Shown piece after piece: positions 52,941-61,042 of a stretch of DNA of 64,000 nucleotides; within the stretch, counting starts at the first letter, position 1, and each line of letters opens with the position of its first letter. The notes beneath the pieces are model-generated. The model ran no database searches. It had not been told where the DNA came from and worked only from the letters and a program-made list of their open reading frames with translations. Source of the stretch: Mesorhizobium sp. (GTDB lineage Bacteria > Pseudomonadota > Alphaproteobacteria > Rhizobiales > Rhizobiaceae); NCBI RefSeq assembly GCF_004962245.1, contig NZ_SUHQ01000032.1:20027-84026 (forward strand), read 5' to 3'. A program made the position numbers and the translations under genes.

Positions 52941-54827
52941 TCAGGTCTTGGCGTGCAAGTCCGTTCCCAGCGTATCCCTGACGAAGATGATGCCGATGAT
53001 CAGCGACATCGCCGAGATCACGATCGGGTACCAGAGACCGTAGTAGATATCGCCCTTCGCCGCGCTCAAGGCAAAGACCGTCGCCGGGAGCAGGCCGCCG
53101 AACCAGCCATTGCCGATGTGGTAGGGCAGCGACATGCCGGTATAACGGATGCGGGTCGGGAACATCTCGACCAGGATCGCCGCGATCGGCCCGTAGACCA
53201 TGGTCACATAAAGGACCAGGATGAACAGGATGCCGACGATCTTTGTCCAGTTCACCTGAGCAGGGTCGGCAAACATCGAGAACGGGCCGGATGCCGGAAC
53301 GCTGTAGACTGTTACCTCCGTGGCGCCGGCGGCTTCGTCGGTCGTCAGCACCTTGTCCTTGACCGCCTGGTCGACTGGAACCGTCGTCTTCTCGCCGGCA
53401 CGGATAGCCGCTGCGTCGAGCTTCAGTTCGGGATTGGCCGCGACGAAAGCGTCGAGCTTCTGGTCGGCCACCTTGGAAGCGGCACGCTTCAGCGGATAAC
53501 CGCTGTCCTGAAGAGCCATGTTGACCGCCTTGGTAAAGGCAGCATCCTTGGCTTTCGCCTGATCGCCGGCAGCGACGGCGTCATAGGAGTCGACCGTCTC
53601 ATTGCCGATCTTCACCGTCGCCGCGGTTCCAGGCGCGGCGGTCGTGACGATGTCATAAGGCACCGAACTCTTGGCGAGGAACGACGTGGCGATGTCGCAG
53701 GACGTGGTGAACTTTGCCGTGCCGACCGGGTTGAACTGGAACTTACAGTCGCCGGGCGCCACGGTTACCGTCGCACGCGTGTTCTGTTGCGCTGCCGCCA
53801 GCGTCGGATTGGCGGCCCAGGTGAGTGCCTTGAACAGCGGGAAATAGGTGACGATCGCCAGAGCGAGACCCGCCATGATGATCGGTTTGCGGCCGATCTT
53901 GTCGGACAGCCAGCCGAACACGACGAAGAAGATAGAGCCGAGCGCCAAAGCAATGGCAATCAGGATGTTGACCGTCTGCAGGTCGACCTTGAGAACGTTC
54001 TGCAGGAAGAACAGCGCGTAGAACTGGCCTGAATACCAGACCACGGCCTGACCGGCTGTTAGGCCGAGAAGTGCCAAAATGGCGATCTTGGCGTTCTTCC
54101 ACTGCCCGAAAGCTTCCGAAAGCGGCGCTTTTGATCCCTTGCCCTCCTCCTTCATGCGCTGGAAGGTCGGCGATTCATTCAGTGACAGGCGAATCCAGAC
54201 CGATACGCCGAGCAGGACGATCGAGACGAGGAACGGAATGCGCCAGCCCCAGGCGGCAAAGGTCTCCTTGCTCATCGCTCCCTGGACGCCAAGGATGATG
54301 ATCAGCGACAGGAACAGTCCGAGCGTCGCCGTCGTCTGAATCCATGAGGTGTAGAAACCGCGGCGATCGTCGGGTGCGTGTTCGGCGACGTAGGTCGCCG
54401 CCCCGCCATATTCGCCGCCGAGCGCCAGGCCTTGCAGCATACGCAAGGCAATCAGGATGACCGGCGCCGCAAGGCCCCAGCTCGCGGAGCCTGGAAGCAG
54501 GCCGACCAGGAATGTCGAGCTACCCATGATCAGGATGGTGACAAGAAAGGTGTATTTGCGACCGACGAGATCGCCGATGCGGCCAAACACCAGCGCGCCG
54601 AACGGGCGCACAAGGAAACCTGCTGCGAAAGCCAGCAGAGCGAAGATATTGCGCGTCGCTTCCGGATACTGGCTGAAGAAGGTGGCGCCAATGAAGGCAG
54701 CCAGTGAGCCATAGAGGTAGAAATCGTACCATTCGAAAACGGTCCCGAGTGAAGAAGCGAAGATGACTTTCTTCTCTTCCCGCGTCATGCCGCGGCTTGC
54801 TTTGCCTGCGGTTATTGCCATTGTCAT
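52941..54827 (-). CDS. MFS transporter of the metabolite:H+ symporter type with a large extra-membrane insertion
   Basis: Major facilitator protein of 628 residues. The N-terminal half has the MHS signature (ASSLGTVFEWYDFYLYGSLAAFI, RPFGALVFGRIGDLVGRKYTF, MLQGLALGGEYGGAATYVAEHAPDDRRGFYTSW), typical of proline/betaine, alpha-ketoglutarate or citrate symporters. About 180 residues (roughly 340-520) of Ala/Lys/Thr-rich, soluble sequence with Cys residues are inserted between transmembrane helices of the second half. The usual family length is about 430-450. The ATG at 54827 has GGAGG eight bases upstream. The substrate is unknown. Confidence 0.9.
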   Translation of the reverse strand: MTMAITAGKASRGMTREEKKVIFASSLGTVFEWYDFYLYGSLAAFIGATFFSQYPEATRNIFALLAFAAGFLVRPFGALVFGRIGDLVGRKYTFLVTILIMGSSTFLVGLLPGSASWGLAAPVILIALRMLQGLALGGEYGGAATYVAEHAPDDRRGFYTSWIQTTATLGLFLSLIIILGVQGAMSKETFAAWGWRIPFLVSIVLLGVSVWIRLSLNESPTFQRMKEEGKGSKAPLSEAFGQWKNAKIAILALLGLTAGQAVVWYSGQFYALFFLQNVLKVDLQTVNILIAIALALGSIFFVVFGWLSDKIGRKPIIMAGLALAIVTYFPLFKALTWAANPTLAAAQQNTRATVTVAPGDCKFQFNPVGTAKFTTSCDIATSFLAKSSVPYDIVTTAAPGTAATVKIGNETVDSYDAVAAGDQAKAKDAAFTKAVNMALQDSGYPLKRAASKVADQKLDAFVAANPELKLDAAAIRAGEKTTVPVDQAVKDKVLTTDEAAGATEVTVYSVPASGPFSMFADPAQVNWTKIVGILFILVLYVTMVYGPIAAILVEMFPTRIRYTGMSLPYHIGNGWFGGLLPATVFALSAAKGDIYYGLWYPIVISAMSLIIGIIFVRDTLGTDLHAKT

Positions 54828-54978
54828 GAATTCGTCCTCCGTCATGTCTCGCTGTCTTTGATGCTGCGCGGTGTCGTCCTATGGACATGAACTCGGGCAG
54901 CTATCGCCGCAAGAAATGACAGAAAGCGCGGCCCAGCGGCAGGGCGCCTTTGGGATTATGACTTTGGTTTAATGCATC

Positions 54979-55074
54979 GGCCCGAAGATCGGAATCGATC
55001 TTCGGAAAGCACGATGCATAGATTCAAAGTGTTAGAGCGTACTTGTGCGTCCAACTGGACGCACGTCGCTCTAA
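54979..55074 (+). repeat. Palindromic intergenic repeat, copy D
   Basis: Between the MFS and Atp12 genes. A perfect 10-bp inverted repeat (54982-54991 and 54996-55005, loop GAAT) is followed by ACGATGCATAGATTCAAAG and a second perfect 9-bp inverted repeat (55045-55053 and 55056-55064). It ends GTCGCTCTA. It is a variant subtype together with copy B. Confidence 0.85.
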
Positions 55075-55111
55075 TGTGCAAAGCGGAATGAATGACGGCG
55101 GGCGGTTGCCG

Positions 55112-55903
55112 TCAGGCTTTGAGCGCCTCGAGAAGGCCGACGGCGGCCATCATGTCGCGCTTGCGGTGGGCACGGCGCACCACAGCTTCCGCGTCATGGC
55201 CCCAGTGCTCGGCCTGCCAGTCCTCATCGACATGGCCGGCAGTCCAGGCGGCGTCGCCGTCAAGTTCACCGAAATCGACGGCCAGCGCCAGCAGCGCCGA
55301 CCCCGTCAGCGACGTCATGACATGAATGGACGCCAGCCGCAGCGGGTTGGCACGCTGGGCAAGATGGATGCCCAGCACCGCGATGCTCTCGCGCGGCTGC
55401 TCGACATGGATCACCCCTTCGGCGAGGTGAAACCGGGCGCCGAGCTCGTTTCGTGCCCAGTCGATGATGGGATCCCAATGTTCGTTCTGCCGGTCGACCA
55501 GCCCTTGTGGGGTGTCGGCGCGATAGCAGAGCAGATCGGACGAGGCGAAGCGCAGGATGTCCTCCAGCACCGCTTGCGGGTCGCTGGCGACACCATCGAT
55601 GGCGGTGTTGACCAGGCGCAGGACCGGCATCGTCACTGGGTCGATGGTCTCACCTTGCGCGGCGAACTCGTCGGCGACCAGAGCGGCAGCTTTTTCAGTG
55701 GGCAGGACCAGCAGCGCCTTGCCCGGCGTCCGAACCGGCTTGCCATCGAGATGAACGGCAAAACCATCGTCAGTCGATGCGACCGAGACGGCCTTGTAGA
55801 AGCGTTTCGGCAGGTGCGTCTTCATCTGGATCTGCGCACGGCGTACCGGATCCGGATCGGAAAGCTGCTTTCCCGCTTCGAGGTCGCTGAGGATATCGCG
55901 CAT
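55112..55903 (-). CDS. ATP12-family F1-ATPase assembly chaperone
   Basis: Protein of 263 residues homologous to mitochondrial Atp12, which binds the F1 alpha subunit before assembly. The family opening (RFYKAVSVASTDDGFAVHLDGKPVRTPGKALLVLPTEKAAALVADEFAAQGETIDPVTMPVLRLVNTAID, given here only in part by meaning) and the later SDLLCYRA, WDPIIDWA and SIHVMTSLTGSALLALAV segments are diagnostic. ATP12 proteins are found in alphaproteobacteria and mitochondria. The ATG at 55903 is 12 bp after the EamA stop with AAGG upstream. It ends an rluC-EamA-atp12 run. Confidence 0.93.
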   Translation of the reverse strand: MRDILSDLEAGKQLSDPDPVRRAQIQMKTHLPKRFYKAVSVASTDDGFAVHLDGKPVRTPGKALLVLPTEKAAALVADEFAAQGETIDPVTMPVLRLVNTAIDGVASDPQAVLEDILRFASSDLLCYRADTPQGLVDRQNEHWDPIIDWARNELGARFHLAEGVIHVEQPRESIAVLGIHLAQRANPLRLASIHVMTSLTGSALLALAVDFGELDGDAAWTAGHVDEDWQAEHWGHDAEAVVRRAHRKRDMMAAVGLLEALKA

Positions 55904-55914
55904 GCCGGAGCCTT

Positions 55915-56835
55915 TCATCCGGGGATCTGTTTTCGGGCCGGCCGATTCACAATGATCAAGCCGGCTGCGATGAGGCCGAGTGCCAGGAAAATACGGATGG
56001 TAAGCGCCTCGCCCAGGAATATAGCGCCGCATAGCACGCCGAACACCGGCGACAGGAAGGTGAAGCTCGACAGGCCCGATGCCGGATAGCGCCGCAGCAG
56101 CCAGAACCACAGCACATAGGTGAAGGCGACGATGTAGACAGCCTGAAAAAGCAGAGCCAAGGTCGGCAACGCGGCGAAGTCGCGGACGGGCGGCCCGGCG
56201 AAAGGCAGCACCAAGGCGCCGACCACGGCAGCGCCGGCCAGTTGATAGAGCAGCAATTTCTCGGCGCTCGTTTCCGCCAACTTCGTCCGCTTGATGACGA
56301 TGTAGGTCAAGGCCCAGAGAATACCGGCACCGAGGCTGAGCAGATCACCGGTCAGTGTCGCGCCGTTATCGGCGCTCAGCTGGTCGGAGAACACCGTGAC
56401 CAATCCGGCGAATGCGAGCAGAAGGCCGACGAGCCGGCGCGTGGTGATGCGTTCGCCCAGCAGGAAATGCCCGCCGACCAGCACCCAGAACGGCATGGTG
56501 TTGACCAGCAAGGTGTTGCGCGCGACGGTCGTCTGTTCGAGCCCGACATAGAGAAACAGGAACTCGAAACCAAAAAGCGCGCCTGCCAGAACGCCGGCGA
56601 CAAGCGTTCCGTCTGGGGTGAACAGCGCGATGCCGCGCATGCGGCACCAGACGAGAACGCACAGCCCGCCAATGACCGACCGCGCGATCGACAGGAAAAC
56701 AGGATCGTAGCCGGTATAGGAGACCTTGGCGGCGACGTAGTTGAGCCCCCAGGAAAAGGTCAGTCCGACCATGATGGCGGCCGCCGCCATGTCGACCGTG
56801 TCGCGACGGTCGAGCGTATCGGTGGCGATACCCAC
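55915..56835 (-). CDS. EamA-family (DMT) transporter
   Basis: Drug/metabolite transporter of about 306 residues with ten predicted helices in two EamA repeats (about 15-145 and 160-295). Family features are the SWGLNYVAAKV opening, ARNTLLVNTMPFWVLVGGHFLLGERIT in repeat 1 and SSFTFLSPVFGVLCGAIFLGEALT in repeat 2. The substrate is unknown. The chosen start is GTG 56835 with GGAGG upstream; ATG 56790 (MAAAAIMVGL) is an alternative. It begins 5 bp after the rluC stop, so it is in the same operon. Confidence 0.9.
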   Translation of the reverse strand: MGIATDTLDRRDTVDMAAAAIMVGLTFSWGLNYVAAKVSYTGYDPVFLSIARSVIGGLCVLVWCRMRGIALFTPDGTLVAGVLAGALFGFEFLFLYVGLEQTTVARNTLLVNTMPFWVLVGGHFLLGERITTRRLVGLLLAFAGLVTVFSDQLSADNGATLTGDLLSLGAGILWALTYIVIKRTKLAETSAEKLLLYQLAGAAVVGALVLPFAGPPVRDFAALPTLALLFQAVYIVAFTYVLWFWLLRRYPASGLSSFTFLSPVFGVLCGAIFLGEALTIRIFLALGLIAAGLIIVNRPARKQIPG

Positions 56836-56840
56836 AGGCC

Positions 56841-57821
56841 CTAGTCCTCCGCGCTCTGCTCGTCGAAGCCGAGCAGGTTCCAGCTTTGGCGCATATGCGG
56901 CGGCATCGGCGCGGTGACGTCGATAAAACCCTTGTCGGGATGAGGAATGACGATGCGGCGCGCGTGCAAATGCAAGCGGTTCTGCATGCCGCCGGGAAAA
57001 TCCCAATTGGTGTCGGCCTCAAAGTATTTGGGGTCGCCGATGATCGGGCAGCCAATGTGTGCGGCATGGACGCGAAGCTGGTGGGTGCGGCCGGTATAGG
57101 GCTCCATCTCCAGCCAGGACAGGGTTTGCGCCGCCTGCTCGACGACCCGGTAGTAGGACACCGCGTGGTCGGCACCCTTTTCGCCATGCTTGGCAACGCG
57201 CACGCGGTCGCCATCTGGCGTCGGCTCCTTGATCAGCCAGGTCGAGATCTTGTCCTCGCGCTTGGGCGGCACGCCCTTGACCAGCGCCCAGTAGGTCTTC
57301 TTGGTCTCACGCGCCCGGAACGCCTCGGCAAGCTTCATGGCGGCAAGCCTTGTGCGGGCGACGACCAGCACGCCTGACGTGTCGCGGTCGAGCCGGTGCA
57401 CCAGGCGTGGTTTCTCGCCCTTCTGGCTGCGCCAGGCTTCCAGCATGTCGTCGACATTGCGGGTGACGCCCGAGCCCCCCTGGACGGCGAGGCCGGCCGG
57501 CTTGTTGAAGACAAACACTTTCGGATCTTCATGGATCAGCATCTTGGCCAGAACGTCGGCGTCGCCCTGGTTGCGGATCGAGTGACCGGTGAGTGGGCTC
57601 TCGCCTTTCTTGTCCACTTCGAGCGGCGGGATGCGGACCATCTGCCCCGGCTCGACGCGGGTATCGGCCTTCACCCTGCCGCCGTCGACACGGATCTGTC
57701 CGGAGCGCAGCAGCTTCTGCAGATGACCGAAGCCAAGACCCGGAAAATGGGTCTTGAACCAGCGATCGAGCCGCATGCCCGCCTCGCCGGCCTCCACCGT
57801 GATCTGCTCAACGCCTGCCAT
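56841..57821 (-). CDS. rluC: RluA-family 23S rRNA pseudouridine synthase (RluC/D-like)
   Basis: Pseudouridine synthase of 326 residues. An N-terminal S4 RNA-binding domain (about 15-75, LDRWFKTHFPGLGFGHLQKLLRSGQIRVDG in part) precedes the catalytic domain with the nucleophile Asp in HRLDRDTSGVLVVAR, and YTGRTHQLRVHAAHIG near residue 240. It probably modifies 23S rRNA; RluC versus RluD cannot be fixed here, although the C-proximal position next to atp12 is typical of RluC-labelled genes in rhizobia. Confidence 0.92.
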   Translation of the reverse strand: MAGVEQITVEAGEAGMRLDRWFKTHFPGLGFGHLQKLLRSGQIRVDGGRVKADTRVEPGQMVRIPPLEVDKKGESPLTGHSIRNQGDADVLAKMLIHEDPKVFVFNKPAGLAVQGGSGVTRNVDDMLEAWRSQKGEKPRLVHRLDRDTSGVLVVARTRLAAMKLAEAFRARETKKTYWALVKGVPPKREDKISTWLIKEPTPDGDRVRVAKHGEKGADHAVSYYRVVEQAAQTLSWLEMEPYTGRTHQLRVHAAHIGCPIIGDPKYFEADTNWDFPGGMQNRLHLHARRIVIPHPDKGFIDVTAPMPPHMRQSWNLLGFDEQSAED

Positions 57822-57849
57822 TGTCTCGTTTTACCCATTTCCAGCGCAT

Positions 57850-57944
57850 GACCTGAACGAAATCGACCTCGGAAAGGGTCATGCGCAAAATCAAATTGCT
57901 ACAGCGTCCTTTGCGCATCCTAAGCGATGCGCGGCGCTGTAAGC
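57850..57944 (+). repeat. Palindromic intergenic repeat, copy E
   Basis: It shares CTCGGAAAGGGTCATGCGCAAAATCAAATTGCTACAGCGTCCTTTGCGC in pieces with copy A, including the ATCATGCGCAAAA and GCTACAGCGTCCTTTGCGC words. The second inverted repeat is 57913-57919 and 57926-57932 (GCGCATC and GATGCGC). The first hairpin is degraded. Confidence 0.8.
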
Positions 57945-58184
57945 GGGGCAATAGCATTAAGGCAGGCTTCTTGCGAGCCAAAGACCCAGAAACATGGCGA
58001 TGATCGCGCCAATGAGGCTGGCCATGGCGCCACATCGTGAATTTTCCTCGGCGGCTTCACCAATTTCTCCGCCTTCCGCTCAATTTCGCGACACTATGGG
58101 ACCGTGGCACGACGCCGCCGGCGTTCGGATACGGAGACTTCCCCGACGAAACTTTGTCAAGCGTGCGGACATCCGCAAATGATC

Positions 58185-58211
58185 GGGGCGCGGCCATTCC
58201 AGCCGCGCCCC
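58185..58211. terminator. GC-rich hairpin downstream of the aldehyde dehydrogenase gene
   Basis: A perfect 10-bp stem (GGGGCGCGGC and GCCGCGCCCC) with a 7-base loop, 58 bp past the stop at 58269. There is no clear T run on the minus strand, so termination is likely but not certain. Confidence 0.5.
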
Positions 58212-58268
58212 TTCAAGGATCTCGCATGATCTGTCTGAAGGAGCCACGCACTCCAGCGTGGCAAGCGA

Positions 58269-59786
58269 TCAGAAGAAGCCAAGCTTCTTCGGGCTGTAGC
58301 TGACCAGCATGTTCTTGGTCTGCTGATAGTGATCGAGCATCATCTTGTGGGTCTCGCGGCCGATGCCGGACTGCTTGTACCCACCAAACGCCGCATGCGC
58401 CGGATAGGCATGGTAGCAATTGGTCCACACGCGGCCTGCCTGGATGGCGCGACCGAAGCGGTAGCAGCGGTTCGCATCGCGGCTCCAGATGCCGGCCCCC
58501 AGCCCATAGAGCGTGTCATTGGCGATCGATAGCGCCTCATCATCATCCTTGAAGGTGGTGACCGAGACCACCGGCCCGAAGATCTCCTCCTGGAAGATGC
58601 GCATCTTGTTGTGGCCCTTGAACACAGTCGGCTGGACATAGTAGCCGCCTGCCAGGTCGCCGGGCAGATGGTTCTGTGAACCACCGGCCAGGACCTCGGC
58701 ACCTTCCTGTCGACCGATGTCGAAATAGGACAGGATCTTCGCCAGCTGTTCAGACGACGCCTGCGCTCCGATCATGGTCGCGGGATCGAGCGGGTCGCCC
58801 TGGACAATCGCCTCGACGCGCTTCAGCGCGCGCTCCATAAACTGGTCGTAGATCTTCTCATGCACCAGCGCACGGCTCGGGCAGGTGCAGACCTCGCCCT
58901 GGTTAAGCGCGAACATAACGAAGCCTTCTATCGCCTTGTCGAAGAAGTCATCGTCCTCGGCGGTCACGTCCTTGAAAAAGATGTTGGGCGACTTGCCGCC
59001 GAGTTCCAGCGTGACCGGGATCAGGTTCTGGCTGGCATACTGCATGATCAGCCGGCCGGTCGAGGTCTCGCCGGTAAAGGCGATCTTGGCGATACGGTTC
59101 GACGAGGCGAGCGGCTTGCCGGCCTCGAGGCCAAAGCCATTGACGATGTTGAGAACGCCTTCCGGCAGAAGGTCGCCGATCAGGTCGACCCATAACATAA
59201 TCGCGGCAGGCGTTTGTTCGGCAGGTTTCAATACCACGCAGTTGCCGGCGGCGAGTGCGGGCGCCAGCTTCCAGCAGGCCATCAGCAGCGGGAAGTTCCA
59301 GGGTATGATCTGGCCGACCACGCCGAGCGGCTCGTGGAAATGATAGGCTACGGTATCTTCATCGATCTGCGAAAGGCTGCCTTCCTGGCCGCGCAATGCA
59401 CCGGCGAAATAGCGGAAATGGTCGATGGCGAGCGGCAGGTCGGCCGCCGTCGTTTCACGAATCGGCTTGCCGTTGTCCCAGGTCTCGGCCAGCGCGAGGA
59501 GGTCGAGGTTTTCCTCCATACGGTCGGCGATGCGGTTGAGGATCAGCGCGCGGGCGGCGGCATCCGTCTTGCCCCAGGCATCTTTTGCCTTGTGCGCGGC
59601 GTCGAGCGCAGCCTCGATGTCGGCGGCGTCGGAGCGAGCAATCTCGCACAGCGGACGACCGTTCACCGGCGAGATGTTGTCGAAATATCTTCCGGAGTTC
59701 GGGGCGACCCAGTTGCCGCCGATGTAGTTGTCGTAACGCTTGGCGAAGGGAACCTTGGCCGTGCGGGAAAATTCCACCTTGTTCAT
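58269..59786 (-). CDS. NAD-dependent aldehyde dehydrogenase (AldB/ExaC type)
   Basis: Aldehyde dehydrogenase of 505 residues. The catalytic Cys lies in NQGEVCTCPSRALV, a signature of the AldB/ExaC acetaldehyde dehydrogenases, and the general-base Glu in LELGGKSPNIFF. The NAD-binding Rossmann region (FTGETSTGRLIMQ) and the Asn of IPWNFPLLM are intact. It probably oxidises acetaldehyde or similar short aldehydes. The ATG at 59786 has GGAGGA upstream. The AcoR-like regulator lies 141 bp upstream on the same strand, with a perfect palindrome in between. Confidence 0.95.
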   Translation of the reverse strand: MNKVEFSRTAKVPFAKRYDNYIGGNWVAPNSGRYFDNISPVNGRPLCEIARSDAADIEAALDAAHKAKDAWGKTDAAARALILNRIADRMEENLDLLALAETWDNGKPIRETTAADLPLAIDHFRYFAGALRGQEGSLSQIDEDTVAYHFHEPLGVVGQIIPWNFPLLMACWKLAPALAAGNCVVLKPAEQTPAAIMLWVDLIGDLLPEGVLNIVNGFGLEAGKPLASSNRIAKIAFTGETSTGRLIMQYASQNLIPVTLELGGKSPNIFFKDVTAEDDDFFDKAIEGFVMFALNQGEVCTCPSRALVHEKIYDQFMERALKRVEAIVQGDPLDPATMIGAQASSEQLAKILSYFDIGRQEGAEVLAGGSQNHLPGDLAGGYYVQPTVFKGHNKMRIFQEEIFGPVVSVTTFKDDDEALSIANDTLYGLGAGIWSRDANRCYRFGRAIQAGRVWTNCYHAYPAHAAFGGYKQSGIGRETHKMMLDHYQQTKNMLVSYSPKKLGFF

Positions 59787-59891
59787 TGTCTTCCTCCCAG
59801 GAAACGGCGCCACGGGATGTGTCGCATCAGGAGGAAGAGTTGCCGATGGCCCGGGGTTTGTCAGCCCTGGCCAACCAGTCGCGGGCGCTGA

Positions 59892-59911
59892 CTGTCGCAG
59901 TTCTGCGACAG
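59892..59911. promoter_or_regulatory. Candidate operator palindrome upstream of the aldehyde dehydrogenase gene
   Basis: CTGTCGCAG-TT-CTGCGACAG is a perfect 9-bp inverted repeat, 106 bp before the gene start. A further half-site TGTCGCA occurs at 59820-59826. The position between regulator and target makes it a plausible binding site for the AcoR-like protein. Confidence 0.65.
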
Positions 59912-59927
59912 GTTCGCGCCTGAAAAC

Positions 59928-60890
59928 TCAGTGCGGTCGCCGAATGCCAAACCGGGCAAGCTTGCGATGGAGCGTGGCGCGCGAAATGCCGAGATTGTGT
60001 GCGGCCGCCGAGACGTTGCCACCGGCGCGCGTGATCGCCCGCTGGATCACGCCGCGCTCTGCCTCGCCCAGTTCTTCGGCGGCGTTGGAGTCGCCGAGGA
60101 TGTCGGCGGCCGGCAGTCCTTTCGTCAGGGTCTGTTGAGTGATGCCGAGAGCCAGTCGCGCGGAACGCGTCGCACCGACCACGAGATCGTCGGCATCGAC
60201 GGCTATCAGCGCGCTGGCACTGCATTCGGTCACCGGCGCCAGCAGAACGCGGGCATTCGAAAAGGCCCGACGAAAATTATCCGCCTCGATGCGCCGGGCA
60301 GCATCGCCCACTGCCACCGAGATCAGGTTGACGAAGTGTTCGGTCAGATCCGACCTGCATGACGACACATCGAGCGCAGCCGCCAGTTTACCTTCGTGAT
60401 CGTAGACCGGCGCAGTCGTGCAACTGAGCAGCGTGTTGCGCGAGAAGAAGTGCTGGTCGCGGTGAATGGTAAGGGGGCGCTGATCGGCAAGGCAGGTACC
60501 GATCCCGTTGGTGCCTTCGCTGTCCTCACTCCACACCGTGCCTGTCCACAGGCCCCATTCGTCAAACGTGTCGTCATCGGCCGCAGCACCTCGGCGTTCG
60601 ACCGGAATGCCGTCGCGATCGGCAAGCATCACGCAGCAACCGATGCCGCCGACTGCCAAATAGAGGCGATCGAGGCTCGCATCCGCGGCACGAAGCAGTG
60701 GCTCCATTCGTTGCCGCGCCTGCCTGAGTTCACCTTCAGTCAGACGTCTCGGCGCTTTTCGTTCGGCCGGATCGAGACCATGCAATGTAAGCGAGCGCCG
60801 CCAGGAAGCGACCAGCGCCGAACGGGCGGCATCGCTGGTGGCGATGGTCGCCTGTACAATATCTGCATGATGGGCGGGCTGTCCGCTCAC
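59928..60890 (-). CDS. AcoR-like GAF / Fis-HTH transcriptional regulator lacking the AAA+ domain
   Basis: Regulator of 320 residues. An N-terminal segment (SWRRSLTLHGLDPAE) and a GAF domain (about 80-200, with GTVWSEDSEGTNGIGTCLADQRPL and DHEGKLAAALDVSS) match AcoR-family activators. A Fis-type helix-turn-helix (about 275-320, GGNVSAAAHNLGISRATLHRKL) ends the protein. The sigma-54 ATPase domain normally found between them is absent, so it cannot remodel sigma-54 polymerase. The start is GTG at 60890 with GGGAGG upstream. It is the likely regulator of the aldehyde dehydrogenase downstream. Confidence 0.88.
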   Translation of the reverse strand: MSGQPAHHADIVQATIATSDAARSALVASWRRSLTLHGLDPAERKAPRRLTEGELRQARQRMEPLLRAADASLDRLYLAVGGIGCCVMLADRDGIPVERRGAAADDDTFDEWGLWTGTVWSEDSEGTNGIGTCLADQRPLTIHRDQHFFSRNTLLSCTTAPVYDHEGKLAAALDVSSCRSDLTEHFVNLISVAVGDAARRIEADNFRRAFSNARVLLAPVTECSASALIAVDADDLVVGATRSARLALGITQQTLTKGLPAADILGDSNAAEELGEAERGVIQRAITRAGGNVSAAAHNLGISRATLHRKLARFGIRRPH

Positions 60891-61042
60891 TCATCCTCCC
60901 GAAGCACGACGCTGCCGCTTCAACCTCCCGGCAGCATTGCTCGCATTGCGTTCTACGGGATCACTGGCCGATGCTGCTATAGGACGATGGTTGAAGAGGG
61001 CCCCGAAGACCTTTCGTGCCGAAACTCAAGAGCTCGGCAAGC

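Larger units (their letters stand above)
57822..58268. other. Intergenic region between rluC and the aldehyde dehydrogenase gene
   Basis: About 447 bp. It holds repeat copy E (57850-57944) and a GC hairpin (58185-58211). The minus strand can encode a 22-residue hydrophobic peptide (ATG near 58024, MASLIGAIIAMFLGLW...), but no ribosome-binding site supports it. Nothing else is recognised. Confidence 0.4.

Noticed and set aside
57957..58026. A 22-residue hydrophobic peptide on the minus strand (MASLIGAIIAMFLGLW...) between rluC and the aldehyde dehydrogenase gene
   Set aside because: No ribosome-binding site at a usable distance and no other support; such short hydrophobic frames arise by chance.
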